A program made the position numbers and the translations under genes. DNA of 64,000 nt from the NCBI RefSeq assembly GCF_900107285.1, contig NZ_FNPK01000015.1, forward strand, positions 26,813 to 90,812. Direction: 5' to 3'. Positions within the stretch are counted from its first letter, which is position 1. Every line of letters starts with the position of its first letter. Origin of the DNA: Acinetobacter kyonggiensis (GTDB lineage: Bacteria > Pseudomonadota > Gammaproteobacteria > Pseudomonadales > Moraxellaceae). This document shows positions 51,569 through 61,000 of this stretch, one piece after another. The notes beneath the pieces were generated by a model that had not been told where the DNA came from, ran no database searches, and saw only the letters and a list, made by a program, of their open reading frames with translations.

Positions 51569-51712
51569 TTGGTTGCCGAAGACATCGGTAAAGGAAATCT
51601 CATTCAGGTATTAAAACCGTACAACCATCATTATGAAGGTCTATTTTTATACTATCCTCACAAAAATGTTTCACCAGCATTGAGATTGGTGGTGGATACA
51701 CTAAAGCTATAA
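51569..51712 (+). pseudogene. Remnant of a LysR-family regulator (C-terminal fragment)
   Basis: An uninterrupted 47-codon frame reads LVAEDIGKGNLIQVLKPY then NHHYEGLFLYYPHKN and VSPALRLVVDTLKL before a stop at 51710-51712. This matches the last strands and helix of a LysR effector-binding domain. No start, DNA-binding domain or upstream frame is present, so the gene has lost its 5' four fifths. Its position before the methionine synthase genes hints that a regulator once stood here. Confidence 0.7.
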
Positions 51713-52415
51713 GTGGATTTAAAAAAGTAGTGCGCTCACAAGCACATATCGAAATACATAATCGAAGCACATAATAGCGAATACCTTTTCCAAGTTCATT
51801 CTTCCATACCTTTGCTCGCTCAAACCAATTTTTGGTATCGTAATTCGCTGTTAATAAAAGGGATATGTAATTCTCTGCACAGCGAATATTGCCTTCCTAC
51901 CGATCAGATATTCCTTTATTGGGTGAATATTGGAATTATAGAAAAAGATAGAAAGTTGATACTGGATTCTATTCGGATTTCCAGAGCTTCACCTAAAGAT
52001 GGGGTATACAGCTATTTGGATAAGCTTAAGAGGATGAACATAATGATATTTCCTCAGTTTAAGATGAAGTGTATTCATCACAAGAGCTCTTGGACTTCAT
52101 AGCAAGTAACACCTATTGTTCCTAAACAGATGTTGAGCTATTTCAATTTTCCATGTTGTTGGCATCGAAGTTAAAATAAATAATAAGTATTTATTGTCAA
52201 TAACTTAACCATATATTTGATAAGTCAATCTATCAAGGATAGCTATATCCAACTTTTCTACTTTTCATGCTTAATGAGTACCATAGAACACAAACAATGA
52301 ATTTTACTCATCTTGTGGTTAGATTAAATCATTTTTATTCATGTTCTATTTCAAGTATAAATTATTCCATACAGAAATTTTGCTTTTATTTTAAAAATTA
52401 GGGTAGCGGATCACC
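51713..52415. other. Non-coding interval before mesX
   Basis: A 703-base gap, AT-rich. A 96-codon frame at 51812-52102 resembles no family I know and has an abrupt, lysine-rich end; it may be decayed coding sequence. TTGATA (52217-52222) and TATCAA (52231-52236) form an inverted repeat with 8 nt between, a possible operator about 180 nt before mesX. GGGTAGCGG is near the mesX start. Confidence 0.5.
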
Positions 52416-53423
52416 ATGAGTAAAGAATTTGCATGTTCAATTAAACGCATTCGTTTCGATGAGAGCTATCAGCCAGCAGAAAGCACACGTTTGACGACTA
52501 ACTTTGCCAACTTGGCTCGTGGTGAAAGCCGTGAACAGAACCTGCGTAATACGCTTCGAATGATTAACAATCGTTTTAATGCTTTAGCCGATTGTGATAA
52601 TCCTAACGGTGATCGCTATACAATTGAAATTGATATTATTTCTGCAGATTTAGATATTGAGGGTAATGGTAAAACATTCCCTGTCATTGAAATGCTGAAA
52701 AGCACCATTACAGATCACAAAACAAATCAACGTATTGATGGCATGATTGGCAACAGTTTTTCTTCTTATGTACGTGATTATGACTTTAGCGTGGTGCTGC
52801 CAGCATATTTTCAAAATCAGCCTAAATCGAATGCACCAGAAAATTTTGGTGATTTACATGGCAAGCTTTATCAATATTTGGTGAATTCAGATGCATTTAC
52901 AGCAGAATTTAAAAAATCGCCTGTGATTTGCTTAAGTGTTTCAACGACCAAAACGTATTACCGTACTGCCAATCTGCATCCTATTTTAGGTGTTGAGTAT
53001 AAGCAAGATGAATACTCACGTACAGATGACTATTTCCACAAAATGGGCTTGCAGGTTCGTTACTTTATGCCAAAAGGCAGCGCAGCACCTTTAGCATTCT
53101 ATTTTGCGGGTGATTTGCTGCGTGATTACACCGATCTTGAATTGATCAGCGCAATCAGCACCATGGAAACGTTCCAAAAGGTTTATCGCCCTGAAATTTA
53201 CAATGCAAATTCTTCAGCGGCGCAAGTGTATCAAGCAAGTCTGGAGTACCCAGATTATTCATTGACGCAAATTGTGTATGACCGTGTTGAGCGTGGCCAG
53301 TTAGCGGTAAAACAAGGTAAATGGACTGAAGAAAACTTCATTAAACCTTATCAAAATATTCTTGAGCAATGGGCTGCCAACTACGCTGTAGAGCGTAATG
53401 ACGTTAAAACGAACGCTGCGTAA
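52416..53423 (+). CDS. mesX: DUF1852 protein MesX, partner of methionine synthase MesD
   Basis: A 335-residue DUF1852 protein, beginning SKEFACSIKRIRFDESYQPA with AESTRLTTNFANLARGESRE. Work on folate-independent methionine synthases, including in Acinetobacter baylyi, showed that MesD needs MesX and that the pair depends on oxygen; MesX is thought to be an oxygenase that helps supply the methyl donor. It lies 30 nt upstream of mesD, the conserved arrangement. No cofactor motif is obvious by eye. Nearby flavin reductase supports a redox-dependent reaction. Confidence 0.88.
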   Translation: MSKEFACSIKRIRFDESYQPAESTRLTTNFANLARGESREQNLRNTLRMINNRFNALADCDNPNGDRYTIEIDIISADLDIEGNGKTFPVIEMLKSTITDHKTNQRIDGMIGNSFSSYVRDYDFSVVLPAYFQNQPKSNAPENFGDLHGKLYQYLVNSDAFTAEFKKSPVICLSVSTTKTYYRTANLHPILGVEYKQDEYSRTDDYFHKMGLQVRYFMPKGSAAPLAFYFAGDLLRDYTDLELISAISTMETFQKVYRPEIYNANSSAAQVYQASLEYPDYSLTQIVYDRVERGQLAVKQGKWTEENFIKPYQNILEQWAANYAVERNDVKTNAA

Positions 53424-53453
53424 TTCACCTAAAATAGAGATAGAAGATTAAAA

Positions 53454-54485
53454 ATGGCAATTTTATTACCAACATCAACTGCTGGCAGCTTACCGAAACC
53501 GTCTTGGCTTGCAGAGCCTGAAAAACTTTGGTCACCTTGGAAACTAGAAGGTGATGCATTAATCGAAGCAAAGCAAGATGCGCTGCGTTTATCTTTGCAA
53601 GAACAAGTGCACGCAGGGATTGATATTGTCAGTGATGGCGAACAAACTCGTCAGCATTTTGTCACCACGTTTATTGAACATCTGGATGGCGTTGATTTTG
53701 AGAAACGTGAAACAGTGCGAATTCGTAATCGTTATGATGCGAGTGTACCTTCAGTGGTTGGTGCGGTGAGCCGTCAAAAACCTGTTTTTATTGAAGATGC
53801 CAAATTTCTACGTAGCCAAACCAATCAACCGATTAAATGGGCGCTGCCTGGCCCGATGACCATGATTGATACACTGTATGACGGTCACTATAAAAGCCGT
53901 GAAAAACTGGCTTGGGAATTTGCCAAAATTCTCAATCAAGAAGCGCGCGAGTTAGAAGCTGCTGGTGTAGATATCATCCAGTTTGATGAACCTGCATTCA
54001 ATGTGTTCTTTGATGAAGTGAATGATTGGGGTGTTGCCACCCTCGAGCGAGCACTTGAAGGTTTGAAGTGTGAAACAGCGGTTCATATTTGCTATGGCTA
54101 TGGCATCAAAGCCAATACAGATTGGAAAAAGACGTTAGGCTCAGAATGGCGCCAATACGAAGAAGCATTTCCTAAACTGCAACAATCGAAAATAGATATC
54201 ATCTCACTCGAATGTCAAAACTCTCGTGTGCCAATGGATCTGATTGAACTGATTCGCGGTAAAAAAGTCATGGTCGGTGCGATTGATGTGGCAACCAATA
54301 CGGTTGAAACGCCAGAAGAAGTGGCTGATACCTTACGCAAAGCACTTCAGTTTGTAGATGCTGATAAGCTTTATCCATCGACCAACTGTGGTATGGCGCC
54401 TTTAGCTCGTGAAGTGGCGCGCGGCAAACTCAATGCTTTAAGTGCTGGCGCGGAAATTGTTCGTAAAGAGCTCTCGAACAACTAA
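53454..54485 (+). CDS. mesD: Folate-independent methionine synthase MesD (MetE C-terminal-like)
   Basis: A 343-residue protein matching only the C-terminal catalytic barrel of MetE; full MetE is about 750 residues. Zinc ligands are visible as His211 and Cys213 (VHICYGYG) and Cys312 (STNCGMAPL), with Glu253 in SLEC as a probable fourth. It also has DIVSDGEQTRQHF and DIIQFDEPAF. It methylates homocysteine at zinc without methyltetrahydrofolate; the natural methyl donor of the MesD group is not established to my knowledge. It is cotranscribed with mesX, and a strong hairpin follows. Confidence 0.9.
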   Translation: MAILLPTSTAGSLPKPSWLAEPEKLWSPWKLEGDALIEAKQDALRLSLQEQVHAGIDIVSDGEQTRQHFVTTFIEHLDGVDFEKRETVRIRNRYDASVPSVVGAVSRQKPVFIEDAKFLRSQTNQPIKWALPGPMTMIDTLYDGHYKSREKLAWEFAKILNQEARELEAAGVDIIQFDEPAFNVFFDEVNDWGVATLERALEGLKCETAVHICYGYGIKANTDWKKTLGSEWRQYEEAFPKLQQSKIDIISLECQNSRVPMDLIELIRGKKVMVGAIDVATNTVETPEEVADTLRKALQFVDADKLYPSTNCGMAPLAREVARGKLNALSAGAEIVRKELSNN

Positions 54486-54507
54486 TCACTGATTGAGTGA
54501 TGTGTGC

Positions 54508-54564
54508 AGGGTTAGCTGTTTCGGCTTGATTGGATTTGATATTCAATGGCCAAACGCTAACCCT
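54508..54564 (+). terminator. Hairpin ending the mesX-mesD transcript
   Basis: AGGGTTAGC (54508-54516) pairs with GCTAACCCT (54556-54564), extended inward by GTTT/AAAC and GGC/GCC. No long T-tract follows, so it may be a terminator or a 3'-end processing hairpin. Confidence 0.5.
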
Positions 54565-54700
54565 AAGCTCAATCAAGATTAAGTGTTCTACTCAGAACTC
54601 GCTCAAATCAGAACTCATTCAGATGCTATGCCAGTGTAACGAAATTACGCGTTATAGCGAAGTATAAAAAAAAGATGCGGTGCAATTTAGGAACAAAGTG

Positions 54701-55192
54701 ATGATTCAAGCAACAGACTTTAAAAATGCAATGTCTTTGTTAACAAGTGCGGTCAATGTTGTTACCACAGCAGGGGTGTCTGGTCGTTATGGATTCACTG
54801 CATCTGCCGTATGTAGTGTCACGGATACACCACCGACATTATTGGTTTGTATGAATAAAGCATCTCGGTCACATGAATATTTTATAGAAAATAAAATTTT
54901 GACTGTAAATGTTTTAGGCGCAGATCATCAGCATATTTCTAACGTATTTGCATCTAAAATGAGTTCAGAAGAGCGTTTTGAATATGGCCGTTGGACAGAA
55001 TTAGAAACTGGCGCACCCGTTTTAGAGGATGCTTTGGTGAGTTTTGATTGTGAGATTGAACAAATTCAAGAAGTCGGAACGCATAGTATTTTCATGTGCC
55101 GTGTTGCCGCGATTCAGCGCAGTGAACAGGATCAAAGTTTAGTTTATTTTAATCGCGCTTATCATCATGTCGGGCAAGTTGAAATTGCCTAA
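54701..55192 (+). CDS. Flavin reductase (NAD(P)H:FMN oxidoreductase, split-barrel type)
   Basis: A 163-residue HpaC-like flavin reductase. The split-barrel pattern is FKNAMSLLTSAVNVVTTAGV, GRYGFTASAVCSVTDTPPTL, LVCMNKASRSHEYFIEN and the C-terminal HSIFMCRVAAIQRSEQ, YFNRAYHHVG. It supplies reduced FMN/FAD to a partner oxygenase. The start is ATG 54701 after TTAGGAAC; an in-frame GTG lies at 54680. Its place behind mesX-mesD makes MesX the likely customer; this is inference. A TauE/SafE exporter follows. Confidence 0.88.
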   Translation: MIQATDFKNAMSLLTSAVNVVTTAGVSGRYGFTASAVCSVTDTPPTLLVCMNKASRSHEYFIENKILTVNVLGADHQHISNVFASKMSSEERFEYGRWTELETGAPVLEDALVSFDCEIEQIQEVGTHSIFMCRVAAIQRSEQDQSLVYFNRAYHHVGQVEIA

Positions 55193-55237
55193 AGTCACTT
55201 TTCAATTCATATCAATTCTTAAGCAAGTAAATATATC

Positions 55238-56038
55238 GTGGAATTAATTATTTTCTTAGCCATAGGCGCATTAGCGGGATTTACCGCTGGGCTCTTTGGT
55301 GTTGGTGGTGGGCTTATCATCGTACCACTTTTATATGTGGTCTTTACGCAAATGGGTTATGACCCTGAAGTTGTGATGCATTTAGCTTTAGGTACTTCAT
55401 TAGCGACCATTATTGTGACATCGATAAGTTCATTGATGGCGCATCATAAAAATGGAGCTGTATTGTGGTCAGTATTTAAAAATTTAGCACCGGGTTTGGT
55501 TTTGGGTGCATTTTTGGGGGCTGGTGTTGCTGGATTACTATCGAGTGCTAAGTTGCAGTTAATTATTGGCTTATTTGCAATTTGGGTTGCATATAAGATG
55601 TTTGATGGTGCAAAAAAGGCAGTAGATCAGAATAAAGTACTTCCACCGGTGACTAAACAAGTATTTGCAGGCACAGGGATAGGAGTGGCTTCTGCAATTT
55701 TTGGGATTGGAGGAGGGAGTTTAACAGTACCTTACCTAAACCATTATGGCGTGGTCATGCAAAAAGCTGTTGGAACATCGGCAGCATGTGGTTTGCCAAT
55801 TGCAGTCGCTGGTGCGCTAGGCTTTATATTTTTTGGGGTACAAGACAAAGTTTTGGTCTCAAACAGTATTGGCTATGTTCATATTTATGCTTTTTTGGGT
55901 ATAAGCTCAATGAGTTTTTTTACAGCGAAGTTAGGTGCTAAAGTGGCACATGCATTATCACCAATAGTGCTTAAAAAATGTTTTGCCGCATTGTTATTTA
56001 TCGTAGGATGCTTTTTCCTTTTTAAAGGAATACGTTGA
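55238..56038 (+). CDS. TauE/SafE-family sulfite/anion exporter
   Basis: A 266-residue inner-membrane protein with eight helices. The two repeat halves carry the family motif: AGFTAGLFGVGGGLIIVPLL near the start and GVASAIFGIGGGSLTVPYL in the middle. The start is GTG 55238. TauE/SafE proteins move sulfite, sulfoacetate or similar anions. Coming after mesX-mesD and a flavin reductase, it may remove a sulfur by-product of methionine synthesis from an organosulfur donor; that link is speculative. Confidence 0.87.
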   Translation: MELIIFLAIGALAGFTAGLFGVGGGLIIVPLLYVVFTQMGYDPEVVMHLALGTSLATIIVTSISSLMAHHKNGAVLWSVFKNLAPGLVLGAFLGAGVAGLLSSAKLQLIIGLFAIWVAYKMFDGAKKAVDQNKVLPPVTKQVFAGTGIGVASAIFGIGGGSLTVPYLNHYGVVMQKAVGTSAACGLPIAVAGALGFIFFGVQDKVLVSNSIGYVHIYAFLGISSMSFFTAKLGAKVAHALSPIVLKKCFAALLFIVGCFFLFKGIR

Positions 56039-56123
56039 AATATATTAAGTTAATTCCTGTGATAAAAAGCCCATTAGAGTAATGCTGATCAACTAAGCGT
56101 AATTTCATTATTACTGATTGATA

Positions 56124-56257
56124 AATCTCCCCTAACCCTGAGCCATATATGGCGCAAGGCAAAAGAGGGGAACTATCGATAATTTAAAATAATTTTAGAT
56201 TCCTTGCGCAGCAGTGCTGCTCATCCCTCCTTTGAAAAAGGAGGGATGGGGAGGATT
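56124..56257. repeat. REP/MITE-like palindromic repeat element
   Basis: A 134-bp block bounded by AATCTCCCC (56124-56132) and GGGGAGGATT (56248-56257). It holds a perfect hairpin CATCCCTCCTTT (56222-56233) with its complement at 56237-56248, plus GCGCAAGG (56152-56159) and CCTTGCGC (56202-56209). Such nested palindromes between genes are typical of short mobile repeats in Acinetobacter; no coding capacity. Confidence 0.65.
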
Positions 56258-56284
56258 AAAAAATTCTTAATAACAAATCAATAT

Positions 56285-56983
56285 TTAACAAATCAATAGC
56301 AGTCTATACTCACCATCCTTTTCAGCAGGTGCTCTATGAACACAGGGCAAAACCTGTTGCGTTGGATGATCTACCGCCAGCCGCCAAAGATGTCCTGAGC
56401 CTAAATTCACAGGTTTTGCATTGGGTTTAGGTTGATAATGCAGATCAAAAAAATAGTCTTTTAGGAACGTTTCAAATTCAATTTCTGGGCCGTCATGTAA
56501 TTTTTTGAGCTGTTCCCTGATTTCTGGAATCAAAATCTTTTGCTCAACTTGAGCATTGGGCAGAATATCACTTGCAGCACCATGGTAGGTACATAGAAAA
56601 GTATCTGTTTCGATGGGTGAGCGATCAATGTGAAACGAATATACATCTGTTGAAATAAAATCTAGCTCATCATCCCGTTCGTAACTTTTAAGTAAATTAA
56701 GCGAAGGGGATGCTCCAAAATCAGTTAAGAGCTGTATATCCTTTAAGATAATTTCCCGTGCAAAATGACCATTTTCTGAAAGTTGTAATACTAAAAGATC
56801 TTCAACAGAAACTTCTGTAATATTCTCTTTTAACTCAAGTTTAGCCACAATCTCTTTAAAATCGCCAACCAAACTTCTATACCAGCAAAGTGCATTCATA
56901 TCTGCTTGAAAACTCGAATTTACAAGTTCAGAAAGAGTAGAAACCACTTTAATTTGATTGTTGTCAGAAAATGTATTCTTCAT
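56285..56983 (-). CDS. DUF1826-like hypothetical protein
   Basis: With the start at 56983 the protein has 232 residues; the frame is open to ATG 57061, and neither start has a good ribosome-binding site. The N-terminus (IKVVSTLSELVNSSFQADMN, then ALCWYRSLVGDF) and the patch YSFHIDRSPIETDTFLCTYHG with the C-terminal VLPCVHRAPAEKDGEYRLLL resemble DUF1826 proteins. A histidine-x-aspartate (HID) followed by a late histidine-arginine (HRAP) would suit a metal-dependent enzyme fold, but no activity is known. The assignment is tentative. It lies alone beside a palindromic repeat and divergent from a HEPN-like gene. Confidence 0.6.
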   Translation of the reverse strand: MKNTFSDNNQIKVVSTLSELVNSSFQADMNALCWYRSLVGDFKEIVAKLELKENITEVSVEDLLVLQLSENGHFAREIILKDIQLLTDFGASPSLNLLKSYERDDELDFISTDVYSFHIDRSPIETDTFLCTYHGAASDILPNAQVEQKILIPEIREQLKKLHDGPEIEFETFLKDYFFDLHYQPKPNAKPVNLGSGHLWRLAVDHPTQQVLPCVHRAPAEKDGEYRLLLIC

Positions 56984-57134
56984 ATGAGAATTAAATAAAT
57001 CATAAACTAGACCTAATAATATACGCTTAGCATGAAAGAAAGGGAGAATGATTAATGACATTGATAATGGAAAGCGTGCATATAATTGTGCAGACTACAA
57101 TCTTTAGATATTCTATTTAATATAAAATGAAGTT

Positions 57135-57788
57135 ATGCAATTTCAGAATGACTTAATCAGTGAATTGTTTTATATGAAAATTAATGGAATTGGGGTTACT
57201 TCACCAGATCAAGAAATGAACATGATGAATCAAGGAGTAGTGCGTATTGGTGGTGATGTATTGGGAGCTTTTAATGATGAAGTAATTACTGCACTTACGA
57301 ATACTCAAGATTTAATTGGTGCAGTTTTAAGGGTCCACTTTTGTTTAGAGGAGTTTTTAAATATTTGGTGTAATAAAGTTACAGACAATAAGGATTTTTT
57401 TGATTTCGGTTTTATTGGATTTGATAAAAAAATAAAGATTGCAGTAAAATTAGGTTTACCCGAAAACTTATCAATTATTTTTAAATTATTTAATTCTATT
57501 CGTAATAAGTATGCGCATGATACTTCTGCCAAAATTACGATAAAGCAATTAAATGATATTAGAATTAAAATAGATAGCCTTCCAAATTTTGGATCACAGC
57601 CAATACCAAAATGTGATGATCCATTATTTGAAACTCCAGTCGGAGATAAAATTTTATCTTGGAATGGAATAAATATTTCCACTAAAGACAGAATTGTATT
57701 TTTGTACTTTGTCTTTTCTATGAAAATATTAGGAGCTTATGTCGCTGAGTTTCATAAAAGAGGTATATCATTCAATTATGTTCGTTAA
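57135..57788 (+). CDS. HEPN-like hypothetical protein (MltR-type motif)
   Basis: A 217-residue, mostly helical protein. The segment LFNSIRNKYAHDTSAKITI has Arg123 and His128 in an R-x4-H motif, the catalytic signature of HEPN-domain RNases; MltR-type proteins share IRNKFAH. The preceding helix (GAVLRVHFCLEEFLNIWCNK) also fits. AT-rich composition and an isolated position suggest acquired DNA. No nucleotidyltransferase or antitoxin gene is adjacent. It might be a defence or stress RNase, or simply a non-catalytic HEPN regulator. The start is uncertain: ATG 57135 or 57174. Confidence 0.6.
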   Translation: MQFQNDLISELFYMKINGIGVTSPDQEMNMMNQGVVRIGGDVLGAFNDEVITALTNTQDLIGAVLRVHFCLEEFLNIWCNKVTDNKDFFDFGFIGFDKKIKIAVKLGLPENLSIIFKLFNSIRNKYAHDTSAKITIKQLNDIRIKIDSLPNFGSQPIPKCDDPLFETPVGDKILSWNGINISTKDRIVFLYFVFSMKILGAYVAEFHKRGISFNYVR

Positions 57789-57979
57789 TAAAAAAGATTC
57801 CACGTTATCTAATGGTGGAGTCTAGTCTCAAATTTGGGACTTTTACCTAATTCAAAACTAATTGAACCATTTTCAATAGTGCATCGCAAAGAAACATAAA
57901 TAACCTCTTTGTCTTGCTGTAACCGTTCAGATTACCAAGTAATTTTTATATCTAGTCGACTTGGCAACAAATAAATATG

Positions 57980-58047
57980 AAGTAGCTGAACCTGATCTAT
58001 AACCTTAGTATCAATACAACCTAAGTTTGATCCTGTTTCAGCTACTT
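57980..58047 (-). other. Long nested hairpin at the 3' end of the indolepyruvate oxidoreductase gene
   Basis: AAGTAGCTGAA (57980-57990) is perfectly complementary to 58037-58047. GATC (57994-57997) pairs with GATC (58029-58032), and CTTAG (58004-58008) pairs with CTAAG (58021-58025). The structure begins 22 nt past the stop on the minus strand. It lacks a T-tract, so it may be a 3'-end structure or a mobile-repeat relic. Confidence 0.5.
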
Positions 58048-58068
58048 ATTTAGATAAAGCTATTTCCT

Positions 58069-61000
58069 TTATTCATGTTCTTTACGAAGACTCAATGAAA
58101 GCTCATCCCAACGTTGTATCGCTGCGTCCATCGCTTGCGTTTTGACATGACCAAAACCTCGTACATCTGCTGGTAATTTAGCGATTTTCTCAGCAACAGA
58201 TAAGTCGTAATTTTCAGGTGCAGAACTAATGTCTTTGACAAATGCGATATAACGGTCACGCCAAGCATGTTCTTTTTGACGTTCTTGCTGTAAAGCAAAT
58301 GGATCAAGAAAAGTTTCTCTAAGCCACTGTAGACGAGCAAGAATCATCATCGGAATACGCATCCAATATCCGAAAGCACGTTTGCGTATGATGCCATGAG
58401 CACCTAAAGCAGGAGGGGCTAAGTGATAGGTTAAACGTAGACCTTGACCAAACTGAGCTTCAATCGATTGTTTAAAGCTTTTACCTGTGAGTAAGCGCGC
58501 AACTTCGTATTCATCTTTATATGCCATGACTCTATATAATTGTGTCGCAATAGTTCCCGTTAATTCTTCAGGTAATACTTTGGCAGCTTGTTCCATAAGC
58601 GTTCGATACTGAATCGCATAATCTTGATTCCAATACTCGACAAGACGAGCAGAACGATCTTCAACGAGTTCAGCCAATGTGGTTGGTTTACGCGTTGTTG
58701 GTATGGTTGCAATAATGCGTTTGGCTAAGTCAGGGTCACTCATCAGATGACAGCCGATACGGAAAGCCTCAAGGTTTTTTTCAGCAGCAGTGCCATTCAG
58801 ACGAATTGCCTGCTCAATACTTTCACGCTTCAACGGAATTTGACCTGATTGCCAAGCCATACCAAGTAATATCTGATTTGCAAAGATCGCATCCCCCAGC
58901 ACTTGTGTGGCAATACGTGTTGCAGGTAAGGATACGAGTTTTCCTTGTGTAGTTCGACCACGAAGTCGATGAATCAAATCCGTAATTGGCGCATACCAAT
59001 CACGAGACTCAAGGAAATCAGAAGTAGGGGAACCATCTTCATTGACGATGACAACAGCATCAGCTTTTAAACGAGAAAGTGCTGCATTACTTCCTGCGAC
59101 AATCGCATCTGCACCAATTAATAAATCACATTGACCCGCAGGGATTTTGGTTGCAGAGATTTGATCATCTTCGGTCGCGAGTTGTATGTAGGAATAAACT
59201 GTACCACCTTTTTGAGCCAGTCCAGCCATATCCATGATACGTGCAGCTTTACCTTCCAAATGAGCAGCCATTCCAAGTAAAGCACCTGCTGTAACCACAC
59301 CTGTACCACCAACACCACCGACCATGATACGGATGGGGTGTTGATCCAGTTCAGGAATAATTGGTTTTTCTGGCCAGCCAGCGTCTATACCTTCGAATAT
59401 TTCTGGGCGTTTCGTATCGCGGGTATGGACGGTCACAAAACTTGGACAGAAACCTTCGACACAAGAGAAATCTTTGTTACAACTACTTTGGTTGATTTGA
59501 CGTTTCGTTCCTAACGCTGTTTCAACGGGTTCAATCGATAAACAGTTCGATTTTTTAGAACAGTCACCGCAACCTTCACAAATCTCACTATTGATAAAAA
59601 CTCGCTCTGCAATATCTGGATAAGCATTGCGTTTACGGCGACGGCGTTTTTCACTGGCACAGGTTTGAACATAAATTAACGCCGTAACACCAGAAATCTC
59701 ACGTAATTTGCGTTGCACATCATCCAGCTCATTTCTGTGGTAAATCTCGACGTGAGCAGCAATCCCTTCTTCTGCATGAATCAACTCAGGTTCATCCGTG
59801 ACGATGACTTGTTTTGTGATTCCTTCAGCATCCAGTTGTCGTGTTAACTGTGCCACGCTGAGATGACCATCGACATGCTGCCCACCCGTCATTGCAACTG
59901 CGTCGTTATACAGAATTTTGTAGGTCATATTGATTTTTGCAGCGATCGCTTGGCGTATTGCAAGATAACCTGAATGGAAATACGTTCCATCGCCTAGATT
60001 GGCAAAAATATGCTTTTCATTGGTGAAATGAGAAGCGCCAGCCCAACTCACACCTTCGCCACCCATTTGCGAGAACGTTTCTGTACCACGATCCAGTGAG
60101 ACTGCAATAAAATGACAACCGATCCCACCTAATGCACGACTACCTTCGGGTAATGCTGTTGATGAGTTGTGAGGGCAGCCGCTACAAAAGAAAGGTTTGC
60201 GTTCTGCAATATCAAGAACACGCCGTGACGCTTGCTCTGCTTTTTCTAACAACTCAACTCTATTCTGAATTTGTGTTTTTAAGCTTTCTGGAAGATCTAA
60301 TTTTAAGAATCGAGCTGCCAACATTTTTGCAATAGGTTCAGGTTGGAACTCATAGTGACCAATCAAAGGCGCTTCATCACTAGATGTACTCCATTCACCT
60401 TTTCCATCACAAGCTTTACCAATGACGCGAGGGCGTTTGTCATCTGGAAGTGCATAGAGTTCATCTTTAATTTGTGCTTCAAGGATAGGGCGTTTTTCTT
60501 CTACAACGATCAATTCTTCTAAACCTTCGGCAAATTCACGAAGACCTTGCGGCTCTAAGGGCCAAATTAAAGCAACTTGATATATTCGAAGTCCTAACTG
60601 TTGGGCTGTTTCGCCTTCAATTCCTAGAATACGTAACGCTTCAATTGTATCTAAATAACCTTTACCACTTGCTGCAATACCAATACGAGCATCAGGACAA
60701 TGCCATGTCACCTGATTCAGTTCATTTTCACGTGCATAAGCCAATACAGCGGGTAAGCGATATTTATAAAGACGTTCTTCTTGTTGAATACCATGATCAG
60801 GCCAACGGATGTGGACACCATCTTCAGGCATTTGAACATTTTTGGGTAAAACAGGAGTGACTCGATCTAAATCCACATGCACAGAAGCAGAGGTTTCAAC
60901 AATTTCACTGACTAGCTTCATCGAAGTCCATACACCCGCAAAGCGTGACATTGCGACTGCATGAGTACCTAAATCCAGAATTTGTTGTATTGAGGTCGGG

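Noticed and set aside
51812..52102. 96-codon frame between the LysR remnant and mesX
   Set aside because: No family recognised and no clear ribosome-binding site; more likely decayed sequence than a gene, so only mentioned in the interval description.
52103..52415. SAM riboswitch or T-box before mesX
   Set aside because: No SAM-riboswitch-like multi-stem junction or anti-terminator could be drawn; only a short TTGATA/TATCAA repeat is present.
54596..54640. Repeated CAGAACTC upstream of the flavin reductase gene
   Set aside because: Two short direct repeats in an otherwise plain leader; not phased or palindromic enough to call an operator.
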